NCBI RefSeq assembly: GCF_027474405.1 | Contig: NZ_CP114871.1 | Coordinates: forward strand, 3,419,001 to 3,483,000 | From: Caulobacter sp. NIBR2454 | Lineage (GTDB): Bacteria; Pseudomonadota; Alphaproteobacteria; Caulobacterales; Caulobacteraceae | Direction of reading: 5' to 3' | Length of the DNA: 64,000 nucleotides | Part shown: positions 7,925-15,238 of the stretch, piece by piece | Numbering within the stretch: position 1 is the stretch's first letter | How the letters are laid out: the number at the start of each line of letters is the position of its first letter | Made by a program: the position numbers and the translations under genes | Notes under the pieces: model-generated | Databases searched by the model: none | Told to the model about the DNA's origin: nothing | What the model saw: only the letters and a program-made list of their open reading frames with translations

Positions 7925-9686
7925 CGTTCAAGCTCGCGATCGTGGCTGGCGAAGAGATCGTCCGACTGAGCGGCGGCGAGGGGGCTGACCTCGTCGCGCG
8001 CGGCGGGCGTACAATCGCGAAGATCGATAGCCTGCGATGGCCTGGGGGCAGGCCGCCATAGCTTTTGAAAGCGGCGGTCGCGGTACCAGACAAGCTTAGA
8101 GGCCAGGGTCGGCGGGGCGCCGGTGCGGATGATCACGGCCCTGTCGGCGGGCAGCATCATCAGCTCTTGGGGCAAAAGCAGACGACGTCGCTGAGTTGAC
8201 TGACTGACGCTTCGTTTTGCCGCCGACATCCCCTCGGCGCGGCTACGCGACAGAGCGCTGTAGTCGTAGTCGCCTAGCCGTTCGCTGAGCTCGCGCGCGT
8301 CCTGAAGCTCCTTTGGCGCGAAGATCAGTTCGGCGCCGCAGTTGGCCATGATTTCGCGCGCTCCATCGGGGCCATAGAGATGGCGAAGTTGGGCGGGGGT
8401 CTGGATGACCGCGGCCAGGCGAACCCCGTAGCCCGCCAGATAGGAAAAGGAATCGGCCAGGGCCTGGGCGCGGCCGAGCCGAGCAAACTCGTCGAGAAGG
8501 ACCAAAAGCTGGCGAGGGTCGCCCGGCGGTGGAAGCTGGCGCGCGCTGTGCTCGACGATCTGCTGCATCAGCAAACCGTAGAGGGGTGCCACCAGATCAA
8601 GGTCGCTCGGCCCCGCCGCCAGATAGATGGTGACCGATCGCGTGCGCAGGGAAGACAGCTCAAAGTCGCTGCGCGAGGTGGCCAAATCCACTTCGGGGCT
8701 CAGCCAAAGCGACAGGCGCGAGGTGACGGTCTGGCGGATGCCGGCGAAGGTGTTGTCGGCGCTGTCGGCCACATCCTGCAACAGACTGACGCAAAGCGGG
8801 GTCAGGGAGCCTGGGCCCGCGCTGCGGGCTTGCAAGATCGCGATCAGCCGCTGACGAAGATCGGCGATGGTCAGCTCGCGGGTGATCGCGCCGAGCGTGA
8901 AGTCGCGATGGCTGTTGGGACTTTGGGCGATGAACATGCCCACGGCCACAAAGGCGTTTCTGGCTGCGCCCACCCAAAAGAAATCGCCCTTGGCCTGGTC
9001 TGGAAAGAGCAGGATCGCGATCTTCTTGAGCTCACGCAGACAGATCGACTGCTGGTCACGGGGGATGTGACCCAGCGGGTTATAGCGCGCGGTGCGGCCC
9101 TCCTTGGCGAAGGGATCAAAGAAGAAGACCTGCTGGCCCATCTCAGCACGGCGCCCAGCGGTGGCGGCATGGTTCTCGGCCTTGATGTCCAGCACCACGG
9201 CTGAGTAAGGCCAGGTCAGCAGGGTCGGAATGACAAAGCCCGCCCCCTTGCCCGAGCGGGTCGGCGCATAGACCAGCACATGTTCTTCACCGCCAAAGCG
9301 CAGCAACCGTCCGCTCTTATGTCCAAGAACAAGGCCTGCGGCTGCGCGCAGGCCGGCCCGCCGGATCTCGCCTTGCCCCGCCCACCGCGCCGCGCCGCGC
9401 CGTGTTGAGGGCGACGAGCGCCGGTCGCCAGTTTTGCGATAAGACCCAGGATCAGTAGGCCCGAGCTGGCCGCGCCGATGGCCATCCAGCGACCGACAAG
9501 GGGATCGTGGCGAAAATACCAAAACCAGCCTGGAGCCTGTTTGATCGCCAAATCCGCGCTCAAGCGATCCAGGCCCGCCAATGCGACCAGGGCTGACAGA
9601 CTGACCCACACTGCCAGAAGGGCCCCAACCGCGACGACGGCGGCGGCGGCCCTAAGCGGCCAAGGCGCGGCTGCGATCGGGCTCAT
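7921..9686 (-). pseudogene. virD4: VirD4/TraG type IV coupling protein, frameshifted
   Basis: The coupling ATPase links the relaxase-DNA complex to the secretion channel. The N-terminal frame from ATG 9686 encodes two membrane helices (residues about 11-40 and 66-85) and runs to PQHGAAR. The rest of the protein, starting WAGQGEIRRAGL, is in another frame. It carries Walker A (APTRSGKGAG), Walker B (LLVLLDEFARLG) and the usual TraG blocks to the stop at 7921. The break is at three tandem GGCGC units (plus-strand 9387-9401). Two units would give HGAARWAGQ in one frame and a 586-residue protein. The start overlaps virB11 by 35 bases. As written the gene makes only a truncated membrane stub; slippage, true inactivation or a sequencing error are all possible. 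Confidence 0.85.
9387..9401. repeat. Three tandem GCGCC/GGCGC pentamers at the virD4 frameshift
   Basis: The plus strand reads GCGCC three times in a row at 9387-9391, 9392-9396 and 9397-9401. A five-base unit changes the reading frame with each gain or loss. The surrounding coding frames join perfectly if one unit is removed. Confidence 0.9.
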
Positions 9687-10647
9687 GCCAGACCTCGCTC
9701 ATGCGAAAGCCCCCGCTGTCGCGTTTGAGTTGGACGACGATATCGACCATGGCGCGCAGCAGGCCGCGCACGTCCTGGCCCGACAGGCCCCTGCCCGCCT
9801 CATTGAGCTTGATCATCAAGGCCAATTGCTCGAAGGCCAGGCGCGGGCTGTCGGCATGTAGGGTCGTAATGGATCCAGGATGTCCGGAGTTGACGCTTCG
9901 CACATAGGAGAAGGCCTCGCCGCCGCGCAGCTCGGCCAGCAAGATGCGGTCTGGGCGCATGCGCAGGGCCGCTTCCAGAAGATCGCCAGGACCCAGACGC
10001 GCTCGTGACTGGCCGTCACGCGCATAGGTCAGATGCACACAGTTGCGATGCGGACAGTCGAGCTCGCGGGCGTCCTCGATCGTCACAAGCCGCTCGTGCA
10101 AGGGGATCAGCTGGATCATGCTGCGCGCCAGGCTGGTCTTGCCCGAGCCCGTGGCCCCGGAGATGAGGATGTTGCGCCGGCTGGTCACCGCCAGCCTGAA
10201 AAATCCTGGCCAATCGCCACGTTCGCGCAAGGCTACGAGCTGAGCGTCGACGGGGTCGGGCCCCGCCGACCGAACGGCGCTGAAAAGCCCCATGGACTGG
10301 AGGGCGTCTAGATCGTGGACGCGGGCCTGCGGGCGGCGGATCGTCAGGCACGGGGTCGGGGCCAAGGGGGGCAGGACGATCTGGCAACGCTCGCCACCGG
10401 GCAAGGTCGTGGCGCATAGCGGCGCTGAGGGTCCGACATCCTGGCCGGTGAAGGCCGCGGCGGCCCGGGCCAGGGTGGCTAGCCAGGCCGGGGTGAGGCG
10501 ATCGTCGGCGACCCAGGTCCATCCCTGCAGGGTTTCGATCCCAAGTTCTTGCGGCCTGTTGATCACCAGCTCCATGACGCCGTCGCGGTTCAGATGAGGC
10601 GCCAGCGGCTCAAGGTGATGACGCAAGATGGAGAGGTCCGGTCCCAT
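9652..10647 (-). CDS. virB11: VirB11 type IV secretion ATPase
   Basis: A 331-residue hexameric traffic ATPase that powers pilus assembly and substrate transfer from the cytoplasmic face. Walker A GATGSGKT is at residues 164-171, followed by the Asp box (TIEDARELD) and the Walker B/His box region (RPDRILLAELRGGEAF), as in VirB11/TrbB. Length is normal. Its start codon overlaps the virB10 stop as TGATG, and its 3' end overlaps the coupling-protein start by 35 bases, so translation is probably coupled along the operon. Confidence 0.93.
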   Translation of the reverse strand: MGPDLSILRHHLEPLAPHLNRDGVMELVINRPQELGIETLQGWTWVADDRLTPAWLATLARAAAAFTGQDVGPSAPLCATTLPGGERCQIVLPPLAPTPCLTIRRPQARVHDLDALQSMGLFSAVRSAGPDPVDAQLVALRERGDWPGFFRLAVTSRRNILISGATGSGKTSLARSMIQLIPLHERLVTIEDARELDCPHRNCVHLTYARDGQSRARLGPGDLLEAALRMRPDRILLAELRGGEAFSYVRSVNSGHPGSITTLHADSPRLAFEQLALMIKLNEAGRGLSGQDVRGLLRAMVDIVVQLKRDSGGFRMSEVWHEPDRSRALAA

Positions 10648-11771
10648 CAGCGTGCCTGCAGTTGGTAGACACTGGAGAAATCCAGGTCCTGGGCGACGAA
10701 GATCGAGACCTGAGCGCCCTGAGGCTTGCGCAAGGTGGGCGCGATATCGATGGAGCGATCAACGGCGATGGCGGCCGCGTCGGACGGCAGGCGCGCCAAC
10801 TGGCGCTCGCCGCTGCGTTCCAGGGACGTCACCGGGGCCGCATCGACAATGGAGAGCAGCACCGCGCCGCCAAACCGGCGCCAAAAATGACGCTCCACCT
10901 CGCCGCCGAACCCGGCTCGGCCCATGGCGTCGCTGGCCGGGGAGTTCAGCGTGATCGCCACACCTTGCGGCGTCACGGCGCGGCTCCACACGACATAGAG
11001 CCGCCCTTCTCCGGTCTTGAGGCCTTGGCGGTATTGTCCAAGGACGCGCGAGCCTTTCTCCAGGACCACGACGCCCCCGCTCTCGGACCAGACGTCCCGG
11101 GCGATGAGGCAAGCGACGTGACCGGGGACGGAAGAGTCCATCGCCGTCTGCAGGGTGCAGGGAATCTGAGTGCCGGCGGTGATCAGGAAGTTGCGGTCCG
11201 AAAGTCGCTTGGCCATCGCCGTACCGATGACCGACGCCTGGCGGGCCGAACTCTCGCCGGCTTGATCCGGATCGTCGTCCGCCTCAACGACGGCGACCGG
11301 CTCGACCCCGCGGGGCGATGACCGCCGGCCAGACCCTGCGGACCATGCCAGCACCGGGGCGTGCCGCACGACGCGAGCCGCCTCGCGCCGTGCTTGGGAC
11401 TGGCGTTCGGCCTGGGCCTGCGCCTGGCTTGCGTCATCGAGCTCGGCCATCGCGATCGAGGCATCTGCTTCGGCGCCGTCAGGGTCCGCGGCCCCTAGCT
11501 GCGGCGGATTGGATCCGGGATTGGCCAAGGTCGGAGCCGCTGGCTCGAAGGCCACCACTTGCTTTGGTACGCTTGTCTGGGCTGCTGGCGGCTTGGGCCT
11601 GTCCTTCCAGGGCGCCAAGATGAGAAGACCGCAAACCAGGCCCAGCACCACCACCCCGCCGACGCGGCCAAAGCGGCTTAGACTAGAGTCGCCGGAGACC
11701 GGCGTTAGGGTCCGGTTCAGAGGCGTCGCGCCGGGCTGGCCGGGCGCGCGGGCGTCGTGTGGCTCCGTCAT
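10647..11771 (-). CDS. virB10: VirB10 type IV secretion core protein
   Basis: A 374-residue protein that spans from inner to outer membrane and forms the core channel with VirB7 and VirB9. It has a single membrane helix at about residues 36-53 (VGGVVVLGLVCGLLIL), then a proline- and alanine-rich periplasmic linker, then the TrbI/VirB10 C-terminal barrel domain with ITAGTQIPCTLQTAMDS near residue 200 and GVAITLNSPASDAMGR near 275. Size and layout fit the family. The start overlaps the virB9 stop as ATGA. Confidence 0.93.
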   Translation of the reverse strand: MTEPHDARAPGQPGATPLNRTLTPVSGDSSLSRFGRVGGVVVLGLVCGLLILAPWKDRPKPPAAQTSVPKQVVAFEPAAPTLANPGSNPPQLGAADPDGAEADASIAMAELDDASQAQAQAERQSQARREAARVVRHAPVLAWSAGSGRRSSPRGVEPVAVVEADDDPDQAGESSARQASVIGTAMAKRLSDRNFLITAGTQIPCTLQTAMDSSVPGHVACLIARDVWSESGGVVVLEKGSRVLGQYRQGLKTGEGRLYVVWSRAVTPQGVAITLNSPASDAMGRAGFGGEVERHFWRRFGGAVLLSIVDAAPVTSLERSGERQLARLPSDAAAIAVDRSIDIAPTLRKPQGAQVSIFVAQDLDFSSVYQLQAR

Positions 11772-12577
11772 CGCGACGGCTCCTTGAGGCTGCGAACAAC
11801 CTCGTCGGCGGCCGTGCCCGATGCGGCGCCACCGCGCCGAGGATCAAAGGCCTCGTTCCACAAGCAGGCGACTTGGCGCCCCTGACGCAGTCTCAGCTGC
11901 GCATGGACGCCATGGACAACCACAAACTCACCCCGCACATCGAAGGCGGCCAGGGTCTCCTCCCCGTCGGGCGCGACGGCGAACACCGCAGGCACCGCCT
12001 GGCCGCCCGGAAAACGCAGCACGGTGAAGCGTCCGTTGTCACTGACCTCGGAAGGCGCAAGCGTCACTGAGCCTTGAAGGGACCACGCCAGATTGCGGGG
12101 CCCCTCCACCGCGCCGCGATCAAGCTGAAGCTGGATCAGGCGTGCGCGCAGCTGGGCTTCCTTTGCGTCCACCACGGCGGCTAATCGCACCCTGTCGTCG
12201 GCGGGATAGGTGAAGCGCAGCATCCAGGGGCCGTCGTCCTTGCGGGCCGCCACCTTCAGGTCAAAAGCATAATTGCGGATCGATCCGTCAGGCGCGCGGG
12301 TTGCGACGATCAGATTGGTGGGCCGAGCCTCCAGCGGCTTGAGGAATAGGAGCCGGCCTTCGGCGACCGCCTCCCACGCGGTGCTGTCGCCAAGCGCCAC
12401 ATGCAAGATCTCCTCGCCGTCGCCGAGGACCACCTGCACAGCGTTGGAGAACCGTCCCTCCACACGCACCACCGCATCGGGGTTGTAGGCGAGCGTGCGA
12501 ATACGCGGGTCCGCCGCGATGGCGAGGGATGAGGCGGATGCCGCCAAGAGGACCGCCATCGATAGGCTGCGGATCAT
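11768..12577 (-). CDS. virB9: VirB9 type IV secretion core protein
   Basis: A 269-residue periplasmic/outer-membrane core component. An N-terminal signal peptide (MIRSLSMAVLLAASASSLAIA) is followed by DPRIRTLAYNPDAVVRV, typical of the VirB9 N-terminal domain, and by a C-terminal beta-sandwich region that should bind VirB7. The ATG at 12577 was preferred to a longer frame to 12694 because it overlaps the virB8 stop as ATGA and opens directly on the signal peptide. Confidence 0.92.
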   Translation of the reverse strand: MIRSLSMAVLLAASASSLAIAADPRIRTLAYNPDAVVRVEGRFSNAVQVVLGDGEEILHVALGDSTAWEAVAEGRLLFLKPLEARPTNLIVATRAPDGSIRNYAFDLKVAARKDDGPWMLRFTYPADDRVRLAAVVDAKEAQLRARLIQLQLDRGAVEGPRNLAWSLQGSVTLAPSEVSDNGRFTVLRFPGGQAVPAVFAVAPDGEETLAAFDVRGEFVVVHGVHAQLRLRQGRQVACLWNEAFDPRRGGAASGTAADEVVRSLKEPSR

Positions 12578-13248
12578 CGGGCGGCCTCCGGGTCGGCGCG
12601 GTAGTCGGCCACCTGAAACCCCAACGGGTTGCGCAGCCGATCGCCCTCCTTCATCGCGCCCTTGGCGTAGGCGAAGGTGATGGTGGCGATCCAATCTATC
12701 GCTTCGACCTGACCCGCCCGCTCGACGGTTCGCCTAAACCGCACCTGGCCGACGCTGGGAGACAGGAAGGTGACGGCTCTGACCTCGACAACAGCTTGGG
12801 CCGAAGGTCCCAAAACGACCTGCGGGCTTTGCGGATTGTTGGGCCGAAAGATCTGCGCCAGCCGCTGCTGCTCGGAGGGGGCCGACATGATGACGGCCTG
12901 ATCAAAGTTGGCTTGCGCGGCGGCCGGCAGCCAGGTCTCGCGCGCTCGCACATAGGTGGCCAGAAAGTACTTGCTGACGGCTTCGTCATAGGTGTGCGGC
13001 TGGTCTCCCGTCAGGGCGGTCATGACGTCGACCGCCCCGCTGGACCGGTCGACGCGAACGACGAAGGGCTCGACGGTCTTGAGCGGCGCCAGGGCGGCCA
13101 CGGCGATGCAGGCTAGGGTAGCCAGGCTACAGCCGCCGGCGGCGATGATCCAAGCCAGGCGCCGCGACCGTAGGGCCGCCGAAAGACGGTCATCATCCCA
13201 GGAGCGGGCTTCGGCGAGATAGGTTTTGAGGCCGCGAGCCGTGCTCAT
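12574..13248 (-). CDS. virB8: VirB8 inner-membrane assembly protein
   Basis: A 224-residue bitopic protein. A short cytoplasmic tail with the WDDDR motif is followed by a membrane helix near residues 33-56 and a periplasmic NTF2-like domain with PFVVRVDRSSGAVDV and ADYRADPE near its end, as in VirB8. The ATG at 13248 was chosen over an in-frame start 15 bases upstream because it overlaps the stop of the small lipoprotein gene and gives the expected N-terminus. It nucleates assembly of the secretion complex. Confidence 0.92.
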   Translation of the reverse strand: MSTARGLKTYLAEARSWDDDRLSAALRSRRLAWIIAAGGCSLATLACIAVAALAPLKTVEPFVVRVDRSSGAVDVMTALTGDQPHTYDEAVSKYFLATYVRARETWLPAAAQANFDQAVIMSAPSEQQRLAQIFRPNNPQSPQVVLGPSAQAVVEVRAVTFLSPSVGQVRFRRTVERAGQVEAIDWIATITFAYAKGAMKEGDRLRNPLGFQVADYRADPEAAR

Positions 13249-13442
13249 TTGGCCCTGCCACAAGGCTGTGCTGGCGATGGGGCGGGCGTCGTTGCAGGCG
13301 CTTCGGGCGATAGCACCGATCCGTAAGGGTTAGCGGTTCGGCGATGCTTGCCGTCGCAGGCAGCAAGGCGGTCGGCGGACCCGACCGACCCACAGGCGGC
13401 GGTCGCTAGGCTGACGATGATCAAGAGGGCTGGACGGGTCAT
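13245..13442 (-). CDS. virB7: VirB7-like lipoprotein
   Basis: A 65-residue lipoprotein with a short signal peptide and lipobox ending at Cys17 (ATAAC). The mature part contains CDGKHRRTANPYGSVL, a pattern seen in small T4SS lipoproteins that bind VirB9, and a proline-rich tail with a second cysteine (QPCGRAK). It lies exactly between virB6 and virB8 with four-base overlap to virB8, which is the canonical virB7 position. Naming rests on position, size and lipobox. Confidence 0.8.
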   Translation of the reverse strand: MTRPALLIIVSLATAACGSVGSADRLAACDGKHRRTANPYGSVLSPEAPATTPAPSPAQPCGRAK

Positions 13443-13443
13443 A

Positions 13444-14307
13444 TCAGCGCCTCCGCCCGCGCGGCAGGACGCGCCCGCCCGCCCGCATGAAATCGGAGAC
13501 GCCGATGCTGGCGCCGCCGGCGATGCCGGCCGCGAGCGTGGGGGTTTGAAGAAAGAAAATGGCGCCGAGGATGGACAGGGCGATGAAGGCGAACCCCGCC
13601 GCCATGGCGTCCTGGCCCTGCAGGGTCTCCCATTGATCAGCGACCATGGCCAAGACCAGCTGGAAGACGGCGAAGATCAGGGCGAACAGCACCAGATAGT
13701 TCACCGCTTGGGATAGCCAGCCGAAGAAATACCGCCGCGTCGCCTCAAACAGGGCAAGGCCAATGAAGATGGGCCCAAGCGCGATGATGAGGGCGAGGGC
13801 GACCTTGGCCACGAGAACGATGCCAAACCCAAGCGCTGCGGCTAGAGCCCCGGCGATCCAGACCGCGCCTGACATAAGCCATTGGCCTATGTCGAAAGGA
13901 CCCGCTCCGTTGCTCAGGCGCTCGCCGAGCCAACCAGCGCGTGAGAGATATTGGTCGAAAGCGGCGCCGGCTTCGGAAGTCTGTCCTCCCCCGACGGCCC
14001 GAGACAGCATATCAGGCATGACGTGAAACAATGGCTCGGTGACGTAGCCGGAATAGGCAGGTGTCGTCGCCAGGAGGTAGATCGCCGCCAGCTTGAGGCT
14101 GCGGATCGAAAAGTCGATCAGCGGCTCATTGATGGCGCCGCGAATGATGGCGAAGCCATAAAGCAGCACGTAGAGTACGAGCACCAATCGCAGCGGGCCG
14201 GCGACTTCCGCGGCGGCGTTTTGCACGCCTTGGCCGAGGAACACATCCAGCCGGGTTTCCACAAAACCGTAGGCCTCTGTGAACAGAGTATAGTGGGTCT
14301 CCATCAC
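13444..14307 (-). CDS. virB6: VirB6/TrbL polytopic membrane protein
   Basis: A 287-residue inner-membrane protein with about six hydrophobic segments. It has an extended periplasmic stretch near residues 90-130 (MLSRAVGGGQTSEAG) and the family-like block LFEATRRYFFGWLSQAVNYLV near residue 190. VirB6 helps move DNA from the inner membrane into the channel. The C-terminus is short and arginine-rich. It follows the EexN gene with a four-base overlap and precedes the VirB7-like gene. Confidence 0.9.
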   Translation of the reverse strand: MMETHYTLFTEAYGFVETRLDVFLGQGVQNAAAEVAGPLRLVLVLYVLLYGFAIIRGAINEPLIDFSIRSLKLAAIYLLATTPAYSGYVTEPLFHVMPDMLSRAVGGGQTSEAGAAFDQYLSRAGWLGERLSNGAGPFDIGQWLMSGAVWIAGALAAALGFGIVLVAKVALALIIALGPIFIGLALFEATRRYFFGWLSQAVNYLVLFALIFAVFQLVLAMVADQWETLQGQDAMAAGFAFIALSILGAIFFLQTPTLAAGIAGGASIGVSDFMRAGGRVLPRGRRR

Positions 14308-14537
14308 GGAGCCTCGGTTTCAAAGCCGCGGCGGTAAAACTCCATGCGCGCTCTACGTTCGCGGTCGACGCGCGACGCTGTGGCGTTCTCGCATTCCGGA
14401 CCACGATGCTTTCCGGCCTCGCAAGCCTCCATGACGCGGTCGGCTTCTGTTGGGTGCGCGATGAAGTAGCTGGCACTGCGGGGCTCGCGGTCGCACGCCG
14501 CCAGGAACAAGGGGACGATGAGCGCCAGCCGGTTCAT
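14304..14537 (-). CDS. EexN family lipoprotein (entry exclusion type)
   Basis: A 77-residue lipoprotein with lipobox Cys15 (LFLAAC) followed by REPRSASYFIAHPTEADRVMEAC and GPECENA. This two-cysteine layout is characteristic of EexN-family proteins encoded between virB5 and virB6, which block redundant entry of the same element. Its C-terminus, ERRARMEFYRRGFETEAP, repeats the last residues of the upstream VirB5 protein almost exactly. Start and stop overlap the neighbouring genes by four bases on each side. Confidence 0.88.
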   Translation of the reverse strand: MNRLALIVPLFLAACDREPRSASYFIAHPTEADRVMEACEAGKHRGPECENATASRVDRERRARMEFYRRGFETEAP

Positions 14538-15238
14538 TGGAACCCCCGGCGATAGAACTCCATACGCGCCTTTCGCTCGGCGGCGGCGCGCTCCATTGCT
14601 TCTTGCCGCTGCATCCGCTCTTCCGCCGCCTGGGTCAGCGCCAAGGCTTGCAGGCGCATTTGATCGTTGGCGATCAGAGCCTGCTCGGCGCTGATGCGCG
14701 CCTGCAGGTCGGCCACGGCGCGGGCGCTTTCGGCGCGACCGACGGCGACCTGAAGCTCGCGCAGTCCTTCCAGCCGCTCCCCAGCGGCTTTGGTCGCCGC
14801 CTCCCCGACCGCAAGATCGCGGGCGGCCAAATCGCCGCCGCGCTCCAAGATCGCGCCCGCAGCATCGCCTTGCTCCGGCCGATACTTGCGGCGCGCCTCT
14901 CGGATTTGGCGCGCCTCCTCTCCGATTGCGCCAAGCGCGCTCAGGTCTCCTCGGGCGGCGGCCTGCAAAGCCGCCAAATCAGGCAAGGCCTTGCGCAGAT
15001 CGGCACCGGCCAGCTGCGGCGCGATCTGGTCGATGGCCGAGCCAATATTGAGGCTGTCATGCAACTTGCGCCCCTCGGCCAGTTGAGACTTGAGGGTGTC
15101 GAGCTGATCCAGCGCCGTGCGCAGCTCCTCCACCAGCTTGGCGTAGGCGGTAGGATCGTGGACGATCATGGCGCCGTGGGCCGGCGCGACCGTGAGCGAC
15201 GCGCCGCAGACGATGGCGGCCAAGACTGCCGGTCTCAT
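14534..15238 (-). CDS. virB5: VirB5-type minor pilin / TrbJ-like protein
   Basis: A 234-residue exported protein with a signal peptide ending near residue 23 (APAHGA), followed by a long helical region rich in alanine, glutamate and arginine, as in VirB5 pilus-tip proteins. The sequence DPTAYAKLVEELRTALDQL near residue 28 resembles the VirB5/TrbJ start. The protein ends ERKARMEFYRRGFQ, a motif shared with the next gene. It overlaps the virB4 stop region by four bases. Confidence 0.87.
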   Translation of the reverse strand: MRPAVLAAIVCGASLTVAPAHGAMIVHDPTAYAKLVEELRTALDQLDTLKSQLAEGRKLHDSLNIGSAIDQIAPQLAGADLRKALPDLAALQAAARGDLSALGAIGEEARQIREARRKYRPEQGDAAGAILERGGDLAARDLAVGEAATKAAGERLEGLRELQVAVGRAESARAVADLQARISAEQALIANDQMRLQALALTQAAEERMQRQEAMERAAAERKARMEFYRRGFQ

